Assembly: GCF_012849055.1 (NCBI RefSeq)
Contig: NZ_CP051677.1
Location: 5,161,001-5,225,000 of the forward strand
Length of the DNA stretch: 64,000 nt
Reading direction: 5' to 3'
From: Spirosoma rhododendri
GTDB lineage: Bacteria; Bacteroidota; Bacteroidia; Cytophagales; Spirosomataceae
Position numbers and translations under genes: made by a program. The notes under the pieces are model-generated. The model was given only the letters and a program-made list of their open reading frames with translations. It was not told the DNA's origin and did no database searches. Shown in pieces: positions 1 through 8,247 of this stretch. The first letter of the stretch is position 1, and each line of letters starts with the position of its first letter.

Positions 1-990
1 CAATCCGGCCAGCCGAACCTTGCTCTCCCTGTCGGTACCACCCTCGACCGCTTTATTCTGCGTGAACAGAGTGCATTCCCCTTTGCTACGGGCGAACTCT
101 CGCAGTTGCTGCGCGACATTGCGCTGGCCAGCAAAATCATAAATCTGGAGATCAACCGAGCGGGGCTGATCGACGTGACGGGCGCGGCCGGTACCGATAA
201 TATTCAGGGCGAATCGCAGCAGAAACTCGATGTTATTGCCAACATCCGGTTCATCCGCGCCCTGAAAAACGGCGGAGAAGTCTGCGCGATTATCTCGGAA
301 GAGGACGACGAGATGATTCTGACGGGCAATCCCAACGGCAAGTATGTGGTCGCCATCGACCCGCTCGACGGTTCGTCCAATATCGACGTCAACGTATCGA
401 TTGGGACCATTTTCTCCATCTACCGACGGGTGTCGCCTATTGGTTCGGAGGCTACGATGGCCGATTTTCTGCAAGGGGGGCGAAAGCAGGCAGCGGCTGG
501 CTACGTGCTGTATGGCTCGTCGACGATTCTGGTTTTCACGACCGGGCAGGGCGTCAACGGCTTCACGCTCGATCAGTCGCTGGGTGAGTACATCCTGTCG
601 CACACCAACATGCGCCAGCCGCACACCGGCTCGATCTTTTCGTGCAACGACGGCAACGTAGCCGACTACCCGGACTATGTGCAGACGTACCTGACCAGTT
701 GTCGGCAGCACCGGATGACGGGCCGGTACATTGGTTCGCTCGTGGCTGATTTTCACCGTAATCTCATCAAAGGCGGCATCTACTTGTACCCGCCCACCCG
801 CCAGTCGCCGGGCGGCAAACTCCGGCTGCTGTACGAGTGCTTTCCGATGGCGTTCATCGCCGAACAGGCCGGTGGGCGCGCCACCGACGGGCGGCAGCTC
901 ACCCTCGACGTCGACCCGACAGAGCTACACCAGCGGTCAGTTCTGTTCGTCGGCTCACCCGACCTGATCGATAAGTTACTGATCTCCTAA
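1..990 (+). CDS. fbp: Class I fructose-1,6-bisphosphatase (5' end outside window)
   Basis: Hydrolyses fructose-1,6-bisphosphate to fructose-6-phosphate in gluconeogenesis, in the cytoplasm. The frame is open from base 1, reading through GTTLDRFI and [15 protein letters not shown], so the start codon lies upstream of the window and the first in-window start-like codon (TTG at 106) is internal. 329 residues are visible. Diagnostic class I motifs are SEEDDE (about 292-312) and the metal/phosphate motif [10 protein letters not shown] (about 358-390), then the substrate region GGIYLYPP and the C-terminal [15 protein letters not shown]. The stop is followed at once by a hairpin terminator. The last 13 codons and this terminator recur at 3103-3207. 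Confidence 0.97.
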   Translation, partial: QSGQPNLALPVGTTLDRFILREQSAFPFATGELSQLLRDIALASKIINLEINRAGLIDVTGAAGTDNIQGESQQKLDVIANIRFIRALKNGGEVCAIISEEDDEMILTGNPNGKYVVAIDPLDGSSNIDVNVSIGTIFSIYRRVSPIGSEATMADFLQGGRKQAAAGYVLYGSSTILVFTTGQGVNGFTLDQSLGEYILSHTNMRQPHTGSIFSCNDGNVADYPDYVQTYLTSCRQHRMTGRYIGSLVADFHRNLIKGGIYLYPPTRQSPGGKLRLLYECFPMAFIAEQAGGRATDGRQLTLDVDPTELHQRSVLFVGSPDLIDKLLIS

Positions 991-1058
991 GCCAACACAA
1001 CTCATCCCGAATGTGGCCTCCGTGAGTAAACGGGGCTCATTCGGGATGAGTTAGGTTT
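953..1058. repeat. Direct repeat copy 1: fbp 3' end plus terminator
   Basis: About 106 bp covering the last codons of fbp (ending [11 protein letters not shown]) and its terminator. It matches 3103-3207 with a few substitutions and one indel. The two copies bracket a 2.04 kb segment holding three genes. Confidence 0.9.
999..1052 (+). terminator. fbp terminator hairpin (degenerate copy)
   Basis: Fifteen-base arms 999-1013 and 1038-1052 (AACTCATCCCGAATG and its complement) lie 8 bases after the fbp stop. The stem is interrupted near its top, unlike the perfect 25 bp stem of the second copy at 3143-3207. Confidence 0.75.
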
Positions 1059-1099
1059 CTACGAGAGCGGGTTTACGAGATTGGAAAAGAAGTAGTGAG

Positions 1100-1672
1100 C
1101 TACTGGTGTCTGTCCTGTTTGGTAAGATCACCGCGTATCTTACTCAGCGCTTCCGGGGTAACGCCCAAATAGGAGGCTATCATTTTTTGGGGTACCCGCT
1201 GCGCGATAGCCGGGTAGGTGGCCAGGAAATCAAGGTAGCGCTCGCGCAGGCTTGCACTCATCAGGAGAATAATCCGCTTCTGGAGCACGTAGATTCGATT
1301 GGTCAACCGCTGAATGGCTTCCTCGCTGGGTTGATCTGTTGGGGAAATCAGACCGTCTTCCACTACTTCTACTTCCGAACTTTCAACGGCGTCGATATAC
1401 AGATCCGCTTCCTTACCCGGTACCTGCCAGCCAATATCACTGATAATCCAACCCTCTGGAGCAAACATAAAAATATGCTCCTTCCCATTGTCATCCAGGG
1501 TATAGCTACGTAGCAGGCCGGATTTTACAAAATAGTGCTTTCTCATTTTATCGCCTTTCCTAAGCAGGATTTCCCCTTTAGCCACCCGCCGGGTAATGAT
1601 CCGCGATGCCAACGCGTGATACGCTTCATCCGAAAGCTTGCCCTGGGGAATAAGATCTAAAAACGATTGCAT
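1100..1672 (-). CDS. Crp/Fnr family transcriptional regulator
   Basis: Cytoplasmic DNA-binding regulator of 190 residues. The N-terminal cyclic-nucleotide-binding-like beta roll (about residues 20-110, with ILLRKGDKMRKHYFVKSGLLR) is followed by a C-terminal winged helix (about 145-185, KMIASYLGVTPEALSKIRGDL). It lacks the cysteines of an iron-sulfur Fnr, so the effector is unknown. It is divergent from the DoxX gene, with an FNR-box-shaped palindrome between them at 1712-1727. It lies inside the segment bracketed by the duplicated fbp 3' end. Confidence 0.9.
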   Translation of the reverse strand: MQSFLDLIPQGKLSDEAYHALASRIITRRVAKGEILLRKGDKMRKHYFVKSGLLRSYTLDDNGKEHIFMFAPEGWIISDIGWQVPGKEADLYIDAVESSEVEVVEDGLISPTDQPSEEAIQRLTNRIYVLQKRIILLMSASLRERYLDFLATYPAIAQRVPQKMIASYLGVTPEALSKIRGDLTKQDRHQ

Positions 1673-1711
1673 AAGTCAGCAGCGTGAACCGCTAAGATAC
1701 AGGGAGTATTT

Positions 1712-1727
1712 CTTAATCTACATTAAG
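1712..1727. promoter_or_regulatory. FNR/CRP-like palindrome in divergent promoter region
   Basis: CTTAATCTACATTAAG is a perfect 6-4-6 inverted repeat. The FNR box TTGAT-N4-ATCAA has the same half-site spacing. It lies 40 bp upstream of the Crp-family start and 43 bp upstream of the DoxX start, so it is a good candidate operator for that regulator. A GACCTTTG -7-like box follows at 1749-1756. Confidence 0.6.
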
Positions 1728-1769
1728 GCGCGTCAGGGCACGCGTTGAGACCTTTGTATCAAAAAAAAC

Positions 1770-2192
1770 ATGGAAACACGCATCATGAGTAAGCAGGCAC
1801 CATCGAAGGGCTGGCACATAGCCCTCTGGGTTTTACAAGTAATACTGGCTTTGGCTTTTGGCATGGCTGGCTTTATGAAACTTACCGCACCGATTGCCGA
1901 ATTAGCCAAACAGATGCCCTGGACGACGGAGGTACCCGCAGGGTTAGTTCGATTTATTGGCGGGGCCGAACTGGCCGGGGCGCTGGGTTTGATCGTACCA
2001 ATGCTAACCCGTATCCGACCTTCACTGACTGGTTTAGCCGCCAGTGGATTAACCCTGGTGATGGTTCTGGCCGCTGGATTTCACCTGATACGGGGCGAAG
2101 TAACCATGATCGCTCCTAGCCTGGTACTAGGCGCGCTTGCCTGTCTGGTCGCCTGGGGCAGGGCCAAAAAAGCACCGGTCTATTTCAACTGA
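1770..2192 (+). CDS. DoxX family membrane protein
   Basis: Small integral membrane protein of 140 residues with four predicted hydrophobic segments (about 18-38, 58-78, 85-105 and 112-132). The first carries the DoxX-type pattern AFGMAGFMKLTAP. Members are linked to thiosulfate:quinone oxidoreductase or to redox stress in other phyla; the substrate here is not known. A second in-frame ATG at 1785 (MSKQAPSK) is equally plausible as start. The next gene starts 3 bases after the stop, so the two are probably co-transcribed. Confidence 0.88.
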   Translation: METRIMSKQAPSKGWHIALWVLQVILALAFGMAGFMKLTAPIAELAKQMPWTTEVPAGLVRFIGGAELAGALGLIVPMLTRIRPSLTGLAASGLTLVMVLAAGFHLIRGEVTMIAPSLVLGALACLVAWGRAKKAPVYFN

Positions 2193-2195
2193 TCA

Positions 2196-3098
2196 ATGGA
2201 TCGCAGGGAGTTTATAAATCAAACAGTAGCCTTGTCAGCAATGAGCTCACTAAGCACTTTTAAACAATTCACGGATACGCTTCCAACTCAGGCTAAGCGG
2301 ATGCCAGTGCTGTTTACCTCACACGGGAACCCGATGGATATTCCGCTTTCCAAAGAGGAAAAACCTTTCTGGAATTCCCTGTACGAATTGGGGAAAGGCC
2401 TTCAGCATCAATACGAGATAAAAGCGGCCCTGATCGTTTCGGCTCATTGGTGTACAAGCGGGACGTTCGTGAACATCGCTCCCAAACAAACTCAGCTCTA
2501 CGATTACTACGGGTTTCCACAGGAATACTACACGGTGAAATACCAGGCCAATGGGGCTCCGGACATCGCACGGGAGGTAAAGAAACTTGTTCCGTCTGCT
2601 GTAGAAACAACCGACTGGGGACTGGACCACGGTGCCTGGCCGATGCTTATGCACCTGTTCCCCGGCGCTGACATTCCCGTTTTTCAGATGAGCATTTATT
2701 ACGATGCCAAACCGGATTATCACTATGAATTAGGCAGGCAGCTAAAAGCGTTGCGCGAGAAAGGCGTACTGATCATTGGCAGCGGTTCGATCATCCACAA
2801 CATCCCGCTGGCCGGCCAAAAGTTCAGAAGTGGCGATATGACACCCTTCGGGTGGGAAGCTGATTATGATGCCTGGATTAAAACACAGATTGAGGACAGG
2901 AATATCAGCGCTATTATCAATTACGCAACCAGCCATAAGCTTGGCAAGCTGGCGGCTCCAACGCCCGACCACTTTGTGCCCATTCTCTACAGCCTGGGGT
3001 TAATGGGTCCAACCGATGAAGTAGACTACTTCTATGACAGCGCGGTATCGTTCCCTGCCTTCAGCGAACGAAGCTTTATGATCAGTGAAAAGGCATAA
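2196..3098 (+). CDS. Class III extradiol dioxygenase, YgiD/LigB family
   Basis: 300 residues, of the family of bacterial YgiD (4,5-DOPA extradiol dioxygenase). Features seen: FTSHGNPMD near residue 40 (metal His), IVSAHW near 88, WGLDHGAWPML near 148 with the second conserved His, and GSGSIIHN near 197. Iron-dependent ring cleavage of catechols is the family reaction; the true substrate cannot be read from sequence. The N-terminus MDRREFINQTVALSAMSSLSTF resembles an export signal, which is unusual for this normally cytoplasmic family. It lies directly downstream of the DoxX gene. Confidence 0.9.
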   Translation: MDRREFINQTVALSAMSSLSTFKQFTDTLPTQAKRMPVLFTSHGNPMDIPLSKEEKPFWNSLYELGKGLQHQYEIKAALIVSAHWCTSGTFVNIAPKQTQLYDYYGFPQEYYTVKYQANGAPDIAREVKKLVPSAVETTDWGLDHGAWPMLMHLFPGADIPVFQMSIYYDAKPDYHYELGRQLKALREKGVLIIGSGSIIHNIPLAGQKFRSGDMTPFGWEADYDAWIKTQIEDRNISAIINYATSHKLGKLAAPTPDHFVPILYSLGLMGPTDEVDYFYDSAVSFPAFSERSFMISEKA

Positions 3099-3102
3099 AA
3101 CA

Positions 3103-3207
3103 GCTCACCCGACCTGATCGACAAGTTGCTGACCTGCTAAGCAAACACAACTCATCCCGAATGAGCCTCCGTGAGTGAACGGGGCTCATTCGGGATGAGT
3201 TGTGTTT
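3103..3207. repeat. Direct repeat copy 2: orphan fbp tail plus terminator
   Basis: Matches 953-1058. It begins abruptly at GCTCACCC, 4 bases after the dioxygenase stop, and would encode only the last fbp residues ([11 protein letters not shown], stop) without the rest of the gene, so it is a 3' remnant. It includes the perfect version of the terminator. Confidence 0.9.
3143..3207. terminator. Perfect 25 bp hairpin terminator
   Basis: Arms 3143-3167 and 3183-3207 are perfectly complementary over 25 bases with a 15-base loop. The ends are A-rich and T-rich, so it can act in both directions. It separates the dioxygenase gene (plus) from the convergent reductase gene (minus, ends 3212). Confidence 0.85.
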
Positions 3208-3211
3208 ACTG

Positions 3212-3934
3212 TTACAGTTTGATACCCTGTGCGGCCATTTGCTTTTCCTGCGCAGCGTGGTTAGCCAGGAACTGCGCGTGTTGCGCATCCGTCCGCACCG
3301 TGCCCAGACTAGCCAATTGCTGCTGTAATTCGGCAGCGGGCATGTTGGCCAGGTAGCACGGCGTGCCGGGCTGCTGCCGCCACGACTCGTGCAGGTTGCC
3401 GCCATCCACTGTATCAAAGCCCAGCTCCTCAACCAGCGCCATTACCTGCTGCTTGGCAACAGCTTCGTCTCCGGCAACAGGCAGCGCAATGCGGCCGGGC
3501 GTACCGGCGGGCTTCCCCAATTTTTCGAGGTCATCGGCCAGAATGTTGTTGAACACCTTCACTACGGGCCGACCCAGGTGTGCCTGAACCCACTCGCTTT
3601 CGGTCAAGTCACCGCTCTCCAGTTCGGGTATCTGACCATCGCGTAGCATGGGATAGTAGTTGCTGGTGTCAATTACCGGCACGCCAGCAGATACGCCTTC
3701 GAACAAGTCTTTGGGCAACTCAGGAATGTTTTTCAGCGGAATGGTTACCACCGTAATTTCCCCATAACGAGCTGCTTCGTAAGCCGTGGCCGGGGTAGCG
3801 CCGGTTTTTTGGGCCACCTCTCCCAGCGTTTCAGGGCCGCGCGAGTTGGCAATTAATACTGAGTGGCCGAGACTGGTGAGCCTCACGGCAAGCGCACTGC
3901 CGATAAAGCCAGCCCCAATAATTCCTATTTTCAT
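3212..3934 (-). CDS. NADPH-dependent F420 reductase-like NAD(P)-binding protein
   Basis: 240 residues. An N-terminal Rossmann fold starts with MKIGIIGAGFIGSALA (GxGxxG) followed by LIANSRGPE, where the Arg suggests NADP(H) preference. The VTIPLKNIPELP and DTSNYYPM blocks are typical of the F420-dependent NADP reductase-like family. Bacteroidota generally lack F420, so the real electron carrier is unknown. It converges on the dioxygenase gene and shares the bidirectional hairpin. Confidence 0.85.
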   Translation of the reverse strand: MKIGIIGAGFIGSALAVRLTSLGHSVLIANSRGPETLGEVAQKTGATPATAYEAARYGEITVVTIPLKNIPELPKDLFEGVSAGVPVIDTSNYYPMLRDGQIPELESGDLTESEWVQAHLGRPVVKVFNNILADDLEKLGKPAGTPGRIALPVAGDEAVAKQQVMALVEELGFDTVDGGNLHESWRQQPGTPCYLANMPAAELQQQLASLGTVRTDAQHAQFLANHAAQEKQMAAQGIKL

Positions 3935-4078
3935 GATTGAGCGATTATGAACTACAAGCTGCCGCTTTGTGCAGCGTTACCGTTTAAGCCTCCCAGCCAG
4001 TAAATTGTTTTTAGCACGATGGCGCAGGATTCAGGATCGTCTACCTCTGCTGGCGCAGCCGCCGACGGTTAGCCCTTA

Positions 4079-4176
4079 AGAGGTTGTTTGGGGAACGATT
4101 TCAGGGTCCTAGAATCGCCTTTTTTGTCATCCCGACGCAGGAGGGATGACAAAAATTCCTTCCCCAAACAACCTCT
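4079..4176. repeat. Nested hairpin element
   Basis: Outer arms 4079-4095 and 4160-4176 (17 of 17 paired) enclose an inner hairpin with arms 4121-4133 and 4143-4155 (TTTTTGTCATCCC and complement). The outer right arm overlaps the fucosidase stop codon. The GTCATCCCGACG word recurs in the hairpin at 20422-20540. On the minus strand it can terminate the fucosidase transcript. Confidence 0.85.
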
Positions 4177-5833
4177 AAGTGATTTTCAGGCAGTGAGCGT
4201 AGTCAGTGGGTTTGCGATCGGGGAGCGTGACTTCAAGAGCCTCGCCCGTCGGGGTAAAGGACAGACCGCCCGATTGGCCGAGCAGTTCTACCTTGTTGAC
4301 GGTGTGTTTCAGGGCGGTGTTGCCCGAACGCAGCGTTTTGATCCGCACTTTTCCGTCTGTAGGCCAACCCATCACGATGGCGTAGAGCGCGTTGTCTTTC
4401 GTGGTGAAGCGAACATCTTCTGCCCCAAACGGTTTGCCCTTCCCTTCGTTGAACCCCTGCGCGTTCAGCGGAGCGGCTGACTCGATTGCTGGTCCTTCGC
4501 CGAATACGCTCCACGGCCGTGTGCCGAAGATGCTTTCTCTGTTCACTGCCATCCAGCTGGCAATGCCTTCCACAATGGCGGTTTCCTTCTCGTCGATGGA
4601 GCCGTCGCCCCGCACCGGCACGCTTAGCAGCAGGTTACCGTTTTTGCTCACCACGTCGGCTAGCGTGTGAATGACGGTTTTGGGCGTTTTGTACTCGTTT
4701 TTGTCGTAGATCTGCCGGTTGTAGTGCCAGCTCCCAATGCACGTATCGGTTTGCCAGACGTAAGGCTCGATCTGGTTCGACTGACCGCGTTCAATGTCCC
4801 ACACCATGCATTTCTGCTGCTCGGGCGTCAGGACTTTTCCGTTCAGTACCGCTTCCAGTTTCCCCCCGTGCCGCTTCATATTACTGTTGTACAGGTGGGC
4901 CGCGATCCGCAGACCAGCATCGCTGATGGGCCAGAGCGGTAACGCCGTATCGTCGAAATACACCAGATCCGGCCCGTATTTGTTAATCAGATCGACCGTG
5001 CGGTTGTAGAATTTCTCGCAGTATTCCTTCGACGGTACACTGGCGCCGTTGCCCCACTCCCACTGCTTATGAATACTCGATGTATTGGCGCTGCCTTCGC
5101 TCAGGGCGTGGTTCTGGGCATACAACTCCTGCGGATCGTAGCCTTCCCACCAGGTGCCTTTGCCGTCGGCTTTGGTTAGCTTCCCGTCGTACGGAACACC
5201 GGCGTAAGGGCCAGCTTTGTCGGAACGCTGCGCCGTTTCGTACCAGCTCCAGGCGTGCGCTGCGTGGATGCTGACGCCGAAGCGTAGACCGTGTTTTTTG
5301 GCCGCTTTGGCCCAGCCGCCAATCAGGTCTTTTTTCGGCCCCAGCCGGGTCGAATTCCAGGATTGGTACTTGCTGTCGTAGTTGTCGAAATTATCGTGGT
5401 GATTCGCCATGGCGACGAAGTATTCCGCCCCAGCCTTCTGGTACAGGTTCAGCAACTGATCGGGATTCCACTTATCGGCTTTCCATTCGTGAATCACATC
5501 CTTGAAGCCGAATTTGGACTGAAGACCGTATTTCTGTAGGTGGAATTTGTACTTTCCGCTACCCTCGTCATACATCTCGCGGGCATACCAGTCGCCGTCT
5601 TCGGGCTGGCACTGTGCCCCCCAGTGCGCCCAGATACCGAATTTGGCATCGCTGTACCAGTTGGGTACCTGGTACTGAGCCAGCGATTCCCAGGTGGGTT
5701 TGAATTTACCGGTAGCCATGGGTTCGCCAGCCACCAGCGGGGCCTTGGGGTGCGCCAGTCCTTCCAGTCTGGACAGATACCAGGCAGGTACAGCGCCCGC
5801 CATTCCTTTCAGCAGATGTCTTCTTGTCAGCAT
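4175..5833 (-). CDS. Alpha-L-fucosidase, glycoside hydrolase family 29
   Basis: 552 residues; releases alpha-linked L-fucose from glycans. The N-terminus has a twin-arginine-type signal (RRHLLK at residues 4-9, then a hydrophobic stretch), so export is probably by Tat. The catalytic barrel starts with WYSDAKFGIWAHWG (59-72); the HHD substrate block is at 145-147; the likely nucleophile is Asp294 in DLVYFDD. A C-terminal beta-sandwich follows from about 430. No SusCD pair or other glycosidase is adjacent, so it is not part of a recognisable polysaccharide utilisation locus here. Confidence 0.93.
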   Translation of the reverse strand: MLTRRHLLKGMAGAVPAWYLSRLEGLAHPKAPLVAGEPMATGKFKPTWESLAQYQVPNWYSDAKFGIWAHWGAQCQPEDGDWYAREMYDEGSGKYKFHLQKYGLQSKFGFKDVIHEWKADKWNPDQLLNLYQKAGAEYFVAMANHHDNFDNYDSKYQSWNSTRLGPKKDLIGGWAKAAKKHGLRFGVSIHAAHAWSWYETAQRSDKAGPYAGVPYDGKLTKADGKGTWWEGYDPQELYAQNHALSEGSANTSSIHKQWEWGNGASVPSKEYCEKFYNRTVDLINKYGPDLVYFDDTALPLWPISDAGLRIAAHLYNSNMKRHGGKLEAVLNGKVLTPEQQKCMVWDIERGQSNQIEPYVWQTDTCIGSWHYNRQIYDKNEYKTPKTVIHTLADVVSKNGNLLLSVPVRGDGSIDEKETAIVEGIASWMAVNRESIFGTRPWSVFGEGPAIESAAPLNAQGFNEGKGKPFGAEDVRFTTKDNALYAIVMGWPTDGKVRIKTLRSGNTALKHTVNKVELLGQSGGLSFTPTGEALEVTLPDRKPTDYAHCLKIT

Positions 5834-6022
5834 AATTCGTCGATTACTGACTTAAAGGCTGCGTCGACGCTCAACTACCCCACGCCCTCTGTGAGATTGT
5901 TTGGAGGCAAACTGCCGAGCGGCATCAGCAAATACCAATCATGACGACGTTGTACACGCTGTGTAAAGCCACCAACCGAGGGTGTAGCCCATCGGGAACG
6001 TACTCAGAAAAGCTGATAAAGG

Positions 6023-6943
6023 TCAGTTGAACGACCGCCGGAATTCAAGGGGCGACAGGTTAGTTTTCGTCTTGAAGAATTTGCTGAACGACTGCGAGTG
6101 CTCGAAACCCAGTGCAAACGACACCTCGCCCACCGACACGTTGGTAGTCGACAGCTGTTCTTTTGCCCGTTCGATCAGCTTGTTGTGAATGTACTGCTGG
6201 GCGTTCTGGCCGATCTGCGCCCGTAGCATATCGCTCAGGTAGCTAGGCGACAGGTTCACGTGCTCGGCCAGATACCCGACCGTTGGCAGGCCCTGACTCG
6301 CCGACGTGTTATCCGTAAAATACCGATCCAGCAGATCATCCAGTTTTTGCAGCAGCTCGTGACTGACCGCCTTGCGGGTAATGAACTGCCGATTGTAGAA
6401 CCGGTTGGCGTAGTTCATCAGCAACTCGATCTGGGAGATAACCACATCCTGGCTGAACTCGTCGATCCGGCTGGTCAGTTCCGTTTCGATCATCCCGAAG
6501 ACACCCATAATCGCGGTTTTTTCCGCGTCAGACAGGTGCAGCGTTTCGTTGGTAGCGTACGAAAAGAAACCGTACTGCCGGATGGTTTTCGCCAGCGGGT
6601 AGCCCAGCAGAAAATCGGGATGAATCAGCAGCGTGTATTCCGAACATACACTGGCGTCGTTGTCGTTGCTGCCGATGATCTGCCCCGGCGAAGCAAACAG
6701 CAAACCGCCCTCGTCGAAGTCGTAGTAACTCTGCCCGTACTTTAACCGGCCGCCGAGTCTTGGCTTGTACGATATTTTGTAGAAACCGAGCACATGCGCT
6801 TTGGGGAGTCTTCCCGGGTCGATCTGCGCGACGGTTCCGTTGAGCAGGCTGATCAGCGGATGAGCTGGTTTGGGCAATCCGAAGGCCCGGTGCACCTCGG
6901 TCAGGGAGTTCATTCTGAGCGGGCTGTCGTCGTCTTTTTTCAT
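6023..6943 (-). CDS. AraC family transcriptional regulator
   Basis: 306 residues. N-terminal cupin-like sensor region (FYKISYKPRLGG, YDFDEGGLLFASPGQ) and C-terminal double helix-turn-helix (about 215-304, VGYLAEHVNLSPSYLSDML and VGEVSFALGFEHSQSFSKFFK). It is a clear paralogue of the regulator at 20575-21507. It lies downstream of the SDR gene in the same direction, separated by a hairpin. The SDR promoter carries the 21 bp-phased half-sites expected for such a protein, so it is a candidate regulator of that gene. Confidence 0.93.
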   Translation of the reverse strand: MKKDDDSPLRMNSLTEVHRAFGLPKPAHPLISLLNGTVAQIDPGRLPKAHVLGFYKISYKPRLGGRLKYGQSYYDFDEGGLLFASPGQIIGSNDNDASVCSEYTLLIHPDFLLGYPLAKTIRQYGFFSYATNETLHLSDAEKTAIMGVFGMIETELTSRIDEFSQDVVISQIELLMNYANRFYNRQFITRKAVSHELLQKLDDLLDRYFTDNTSASQGLPTVGYLAEHVNLSPSYLSDMLRAQIGQNAQQYIHNKLIERAKEQLSTTNVSVGEVSFALGFEHSQSFSKFFKTKTNLSPLEFRRSFN

Positions 6944-6982
6944 GTGTTGCTTACTGGACTAACGTGAGTGATTGATAACGCC

Positions 6983-7087
6983 AGTTTTTGGAATAACCGG
7001 TTTGTCATGCTGAGGGACGAAGCATCTTCGGTATCTGAAGAACCAGTTACTATCAAAGATGCTTCGTCCCTCAGCATGCCAAAAACT
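6983..7087. repeat. Long hairpin between SDR and AraC genes
   Basis: Core arms 7006-7028 and 7056-7078 are perfect over 23 bases (CATGCTGAGGGACGAAGC type). Outer arms AGTTTTTGG (6983-6991) and its complement (7079-7087) pair as well. It fills most of the gap between the SDR stop and the AraC start. Confidence 0.85.
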
Positions 7088-7124
7088 AAATTAGTTCTGG
7101 TTCAGCCATGCGGCAGGTGAGGCT

Positions 7125-8000
7125 TTACTTTGCCCCACCCTGCGCAGCATTGGAAATAGCCTCCCACGCTTCCCAGGTTGCCATCCGCTCGGCATAGGCA
7201 GCACGCACCCAGGGTAAGTTGTGACTACCCAGAAAGAACCGCAGCGGTGGGTTTTCGGTGTCGACAACGCTGAATAAGGCCTCCGGTGTCGCGGCCGGGT
7301 CGCCCCGTTCCATGGTTCGTAGGCCCTGGAAAAACTGGTCTTTGAAACCCGCGTACAAATCAAGCGGCTGCGCGAACTTCAGCGATTCCTGACTGCCAAA
7401 CTCAGTCGCGTAGGCCCCCGGCTCGATAATCGTTACGTTGATCCCGAACGGTTTGACCTCGGCCGCCAAACTTTCGTGAATCGCTTCAAACGCCCATTTC
7501 GACGAACAGTAGTATCCGATCACCGGCAGCGTTACATGACCCAGATTGCTCGACGTACCCAGAATATGCCCGCCCCCCTGCGCCCGCAACAGTGGCAAAG
7601 CCGCCTGAATAACGGAAACCGGGCCGAGAACATTCGTTTCGTAGAGCGCGCGAATATCATCCGCGCTGGCTTCCTCGATGGTGCCTACCAGCGAATAGCC
7701 CGCGTTGTTGAACACGATATCCAGCCGCCCGAAATGCGCGTGCGCCTGCTCCACGGCAGTTTTTACCTGATCGGGCTGCGTGACATCGAGGGCGAGCGTC
7801 AGCACGTTGTCGCCGTAGGTTTCGGTCAGGTCGGCGATACTGTCGAGGCTGCGGGCGGTGGCAGCTACCTTGTCGCCACGCCGGAGAGCGGCTTCGGCCC
7901 AGACGCGGCCAAACCCGCGCGACGTACCAGTAATAAACCAAACTTTAGCCGCTGTATTCGTGATCGGCTGTGCATTAGTAGTGTCCTGTTGCTGTGTCAT
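7125..8000 (-). CDS. SDR family oxidoreductase
   Basis: 291 residues from the ATG at 8000 (MTQQQDTTNAQ). The frame is open further upstream, but that stretch overlaps the promoter motifs, so the shorter start is preferred. Classical short-chain dehydrogenase: cofactor motif TGTSRGFG, NNAG, then Ser in GTSSNLG and catalytic YYCSSK (YxxxK). NADP-linked carbonyl/alcohol interconversion is the family reaction; the substrate is unknown. Its promoter (8026-8081) matches those of two NmrA-like genes at 18.5 and 19.5 kb. Confidence 0.92.
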   Translation of the reverse strand: MTQQQDTTNAQPITNTAAKVWFITGTSRGFGRVWAEAALRRGDKVAATARSLDSIADLTETYGDNVLTLALDVTQPDQVKTAVEQAHAHFGRLDIVFNNAGYSLVGTIEEASADDIRALYETNVLGPVSVIQAALPLLRAQGGGHILGTSSNLGHVTLPVIGYYCSSKWAFEAIHESLAAEVKPFGINVTIIEPGAYATEFGSQESLKFAQPLDLYAGFKDQFFQGLRTMERGDPAATPEALFSVVDTENPPLRFFLGSHNLPWVRAAYAERMATWEAWEAISNAAQGGAK

Positions 8001-8025
8001 GATGAATGATTGATTAATGACACGA

Positions 8026-8081
8026 CAAAGGTCAGGGGCTGTGATTCCGGCGCTGTAGGCAAATTGCGGGGATTTGTAGCC
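8026..8081 (-). promoter_or_regulatory. AraC-type activator site and -7 box of the SDR gene
   Basis: Read on the minus strand: half-site GGCTAC (8076-8081), half-site GCCTAC (8055-8060, 21 bp later), then exactly 21 bp to GACCTTTG (8026-8033). No TTTG-like -33 box is present; half-site 2 covers its place. The same geometry recurs at 18453-18508 and 19433-19488. Confidence 0.65.
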
Positions 8082-8134
8082 GAAATGCGGAATAACAACC
8101 AGCCCCAACGCAACCAGACTCCGGGAACGAAAAA

Positions 8135-8220
8135 GCCCACAACGAATTGGCCGCTCAACAGCAATTCATCGGCACGGTGGGGCAAATGAATCACTATCGA
8201 GCGGCCAATTGGTTGTGGGC
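8135..8220. repeat. Hairpin downstream of MFS operon
   Basis: Arms 8135-8156 and 8199-8220 (22 bases, one mismatch; GCCCACAACGAATTGG type), with an inner ATTCAT/ATGAAT pair. It lies just past the MFS stop (minus strand) and upstream of the SDR promoter, so it can insulate the two. Confidence 0.8.
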
Positions 8221-8247
8221 GCTTACTACAGAAACATCAAAACGCTA

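Noticed and set aside
953..3207. Insertion sequence or integron between the fbp repeats
   Set aside because: No transposase, integrase or terminal inverted repeats; only the direct fbp-tail repeats are seen.
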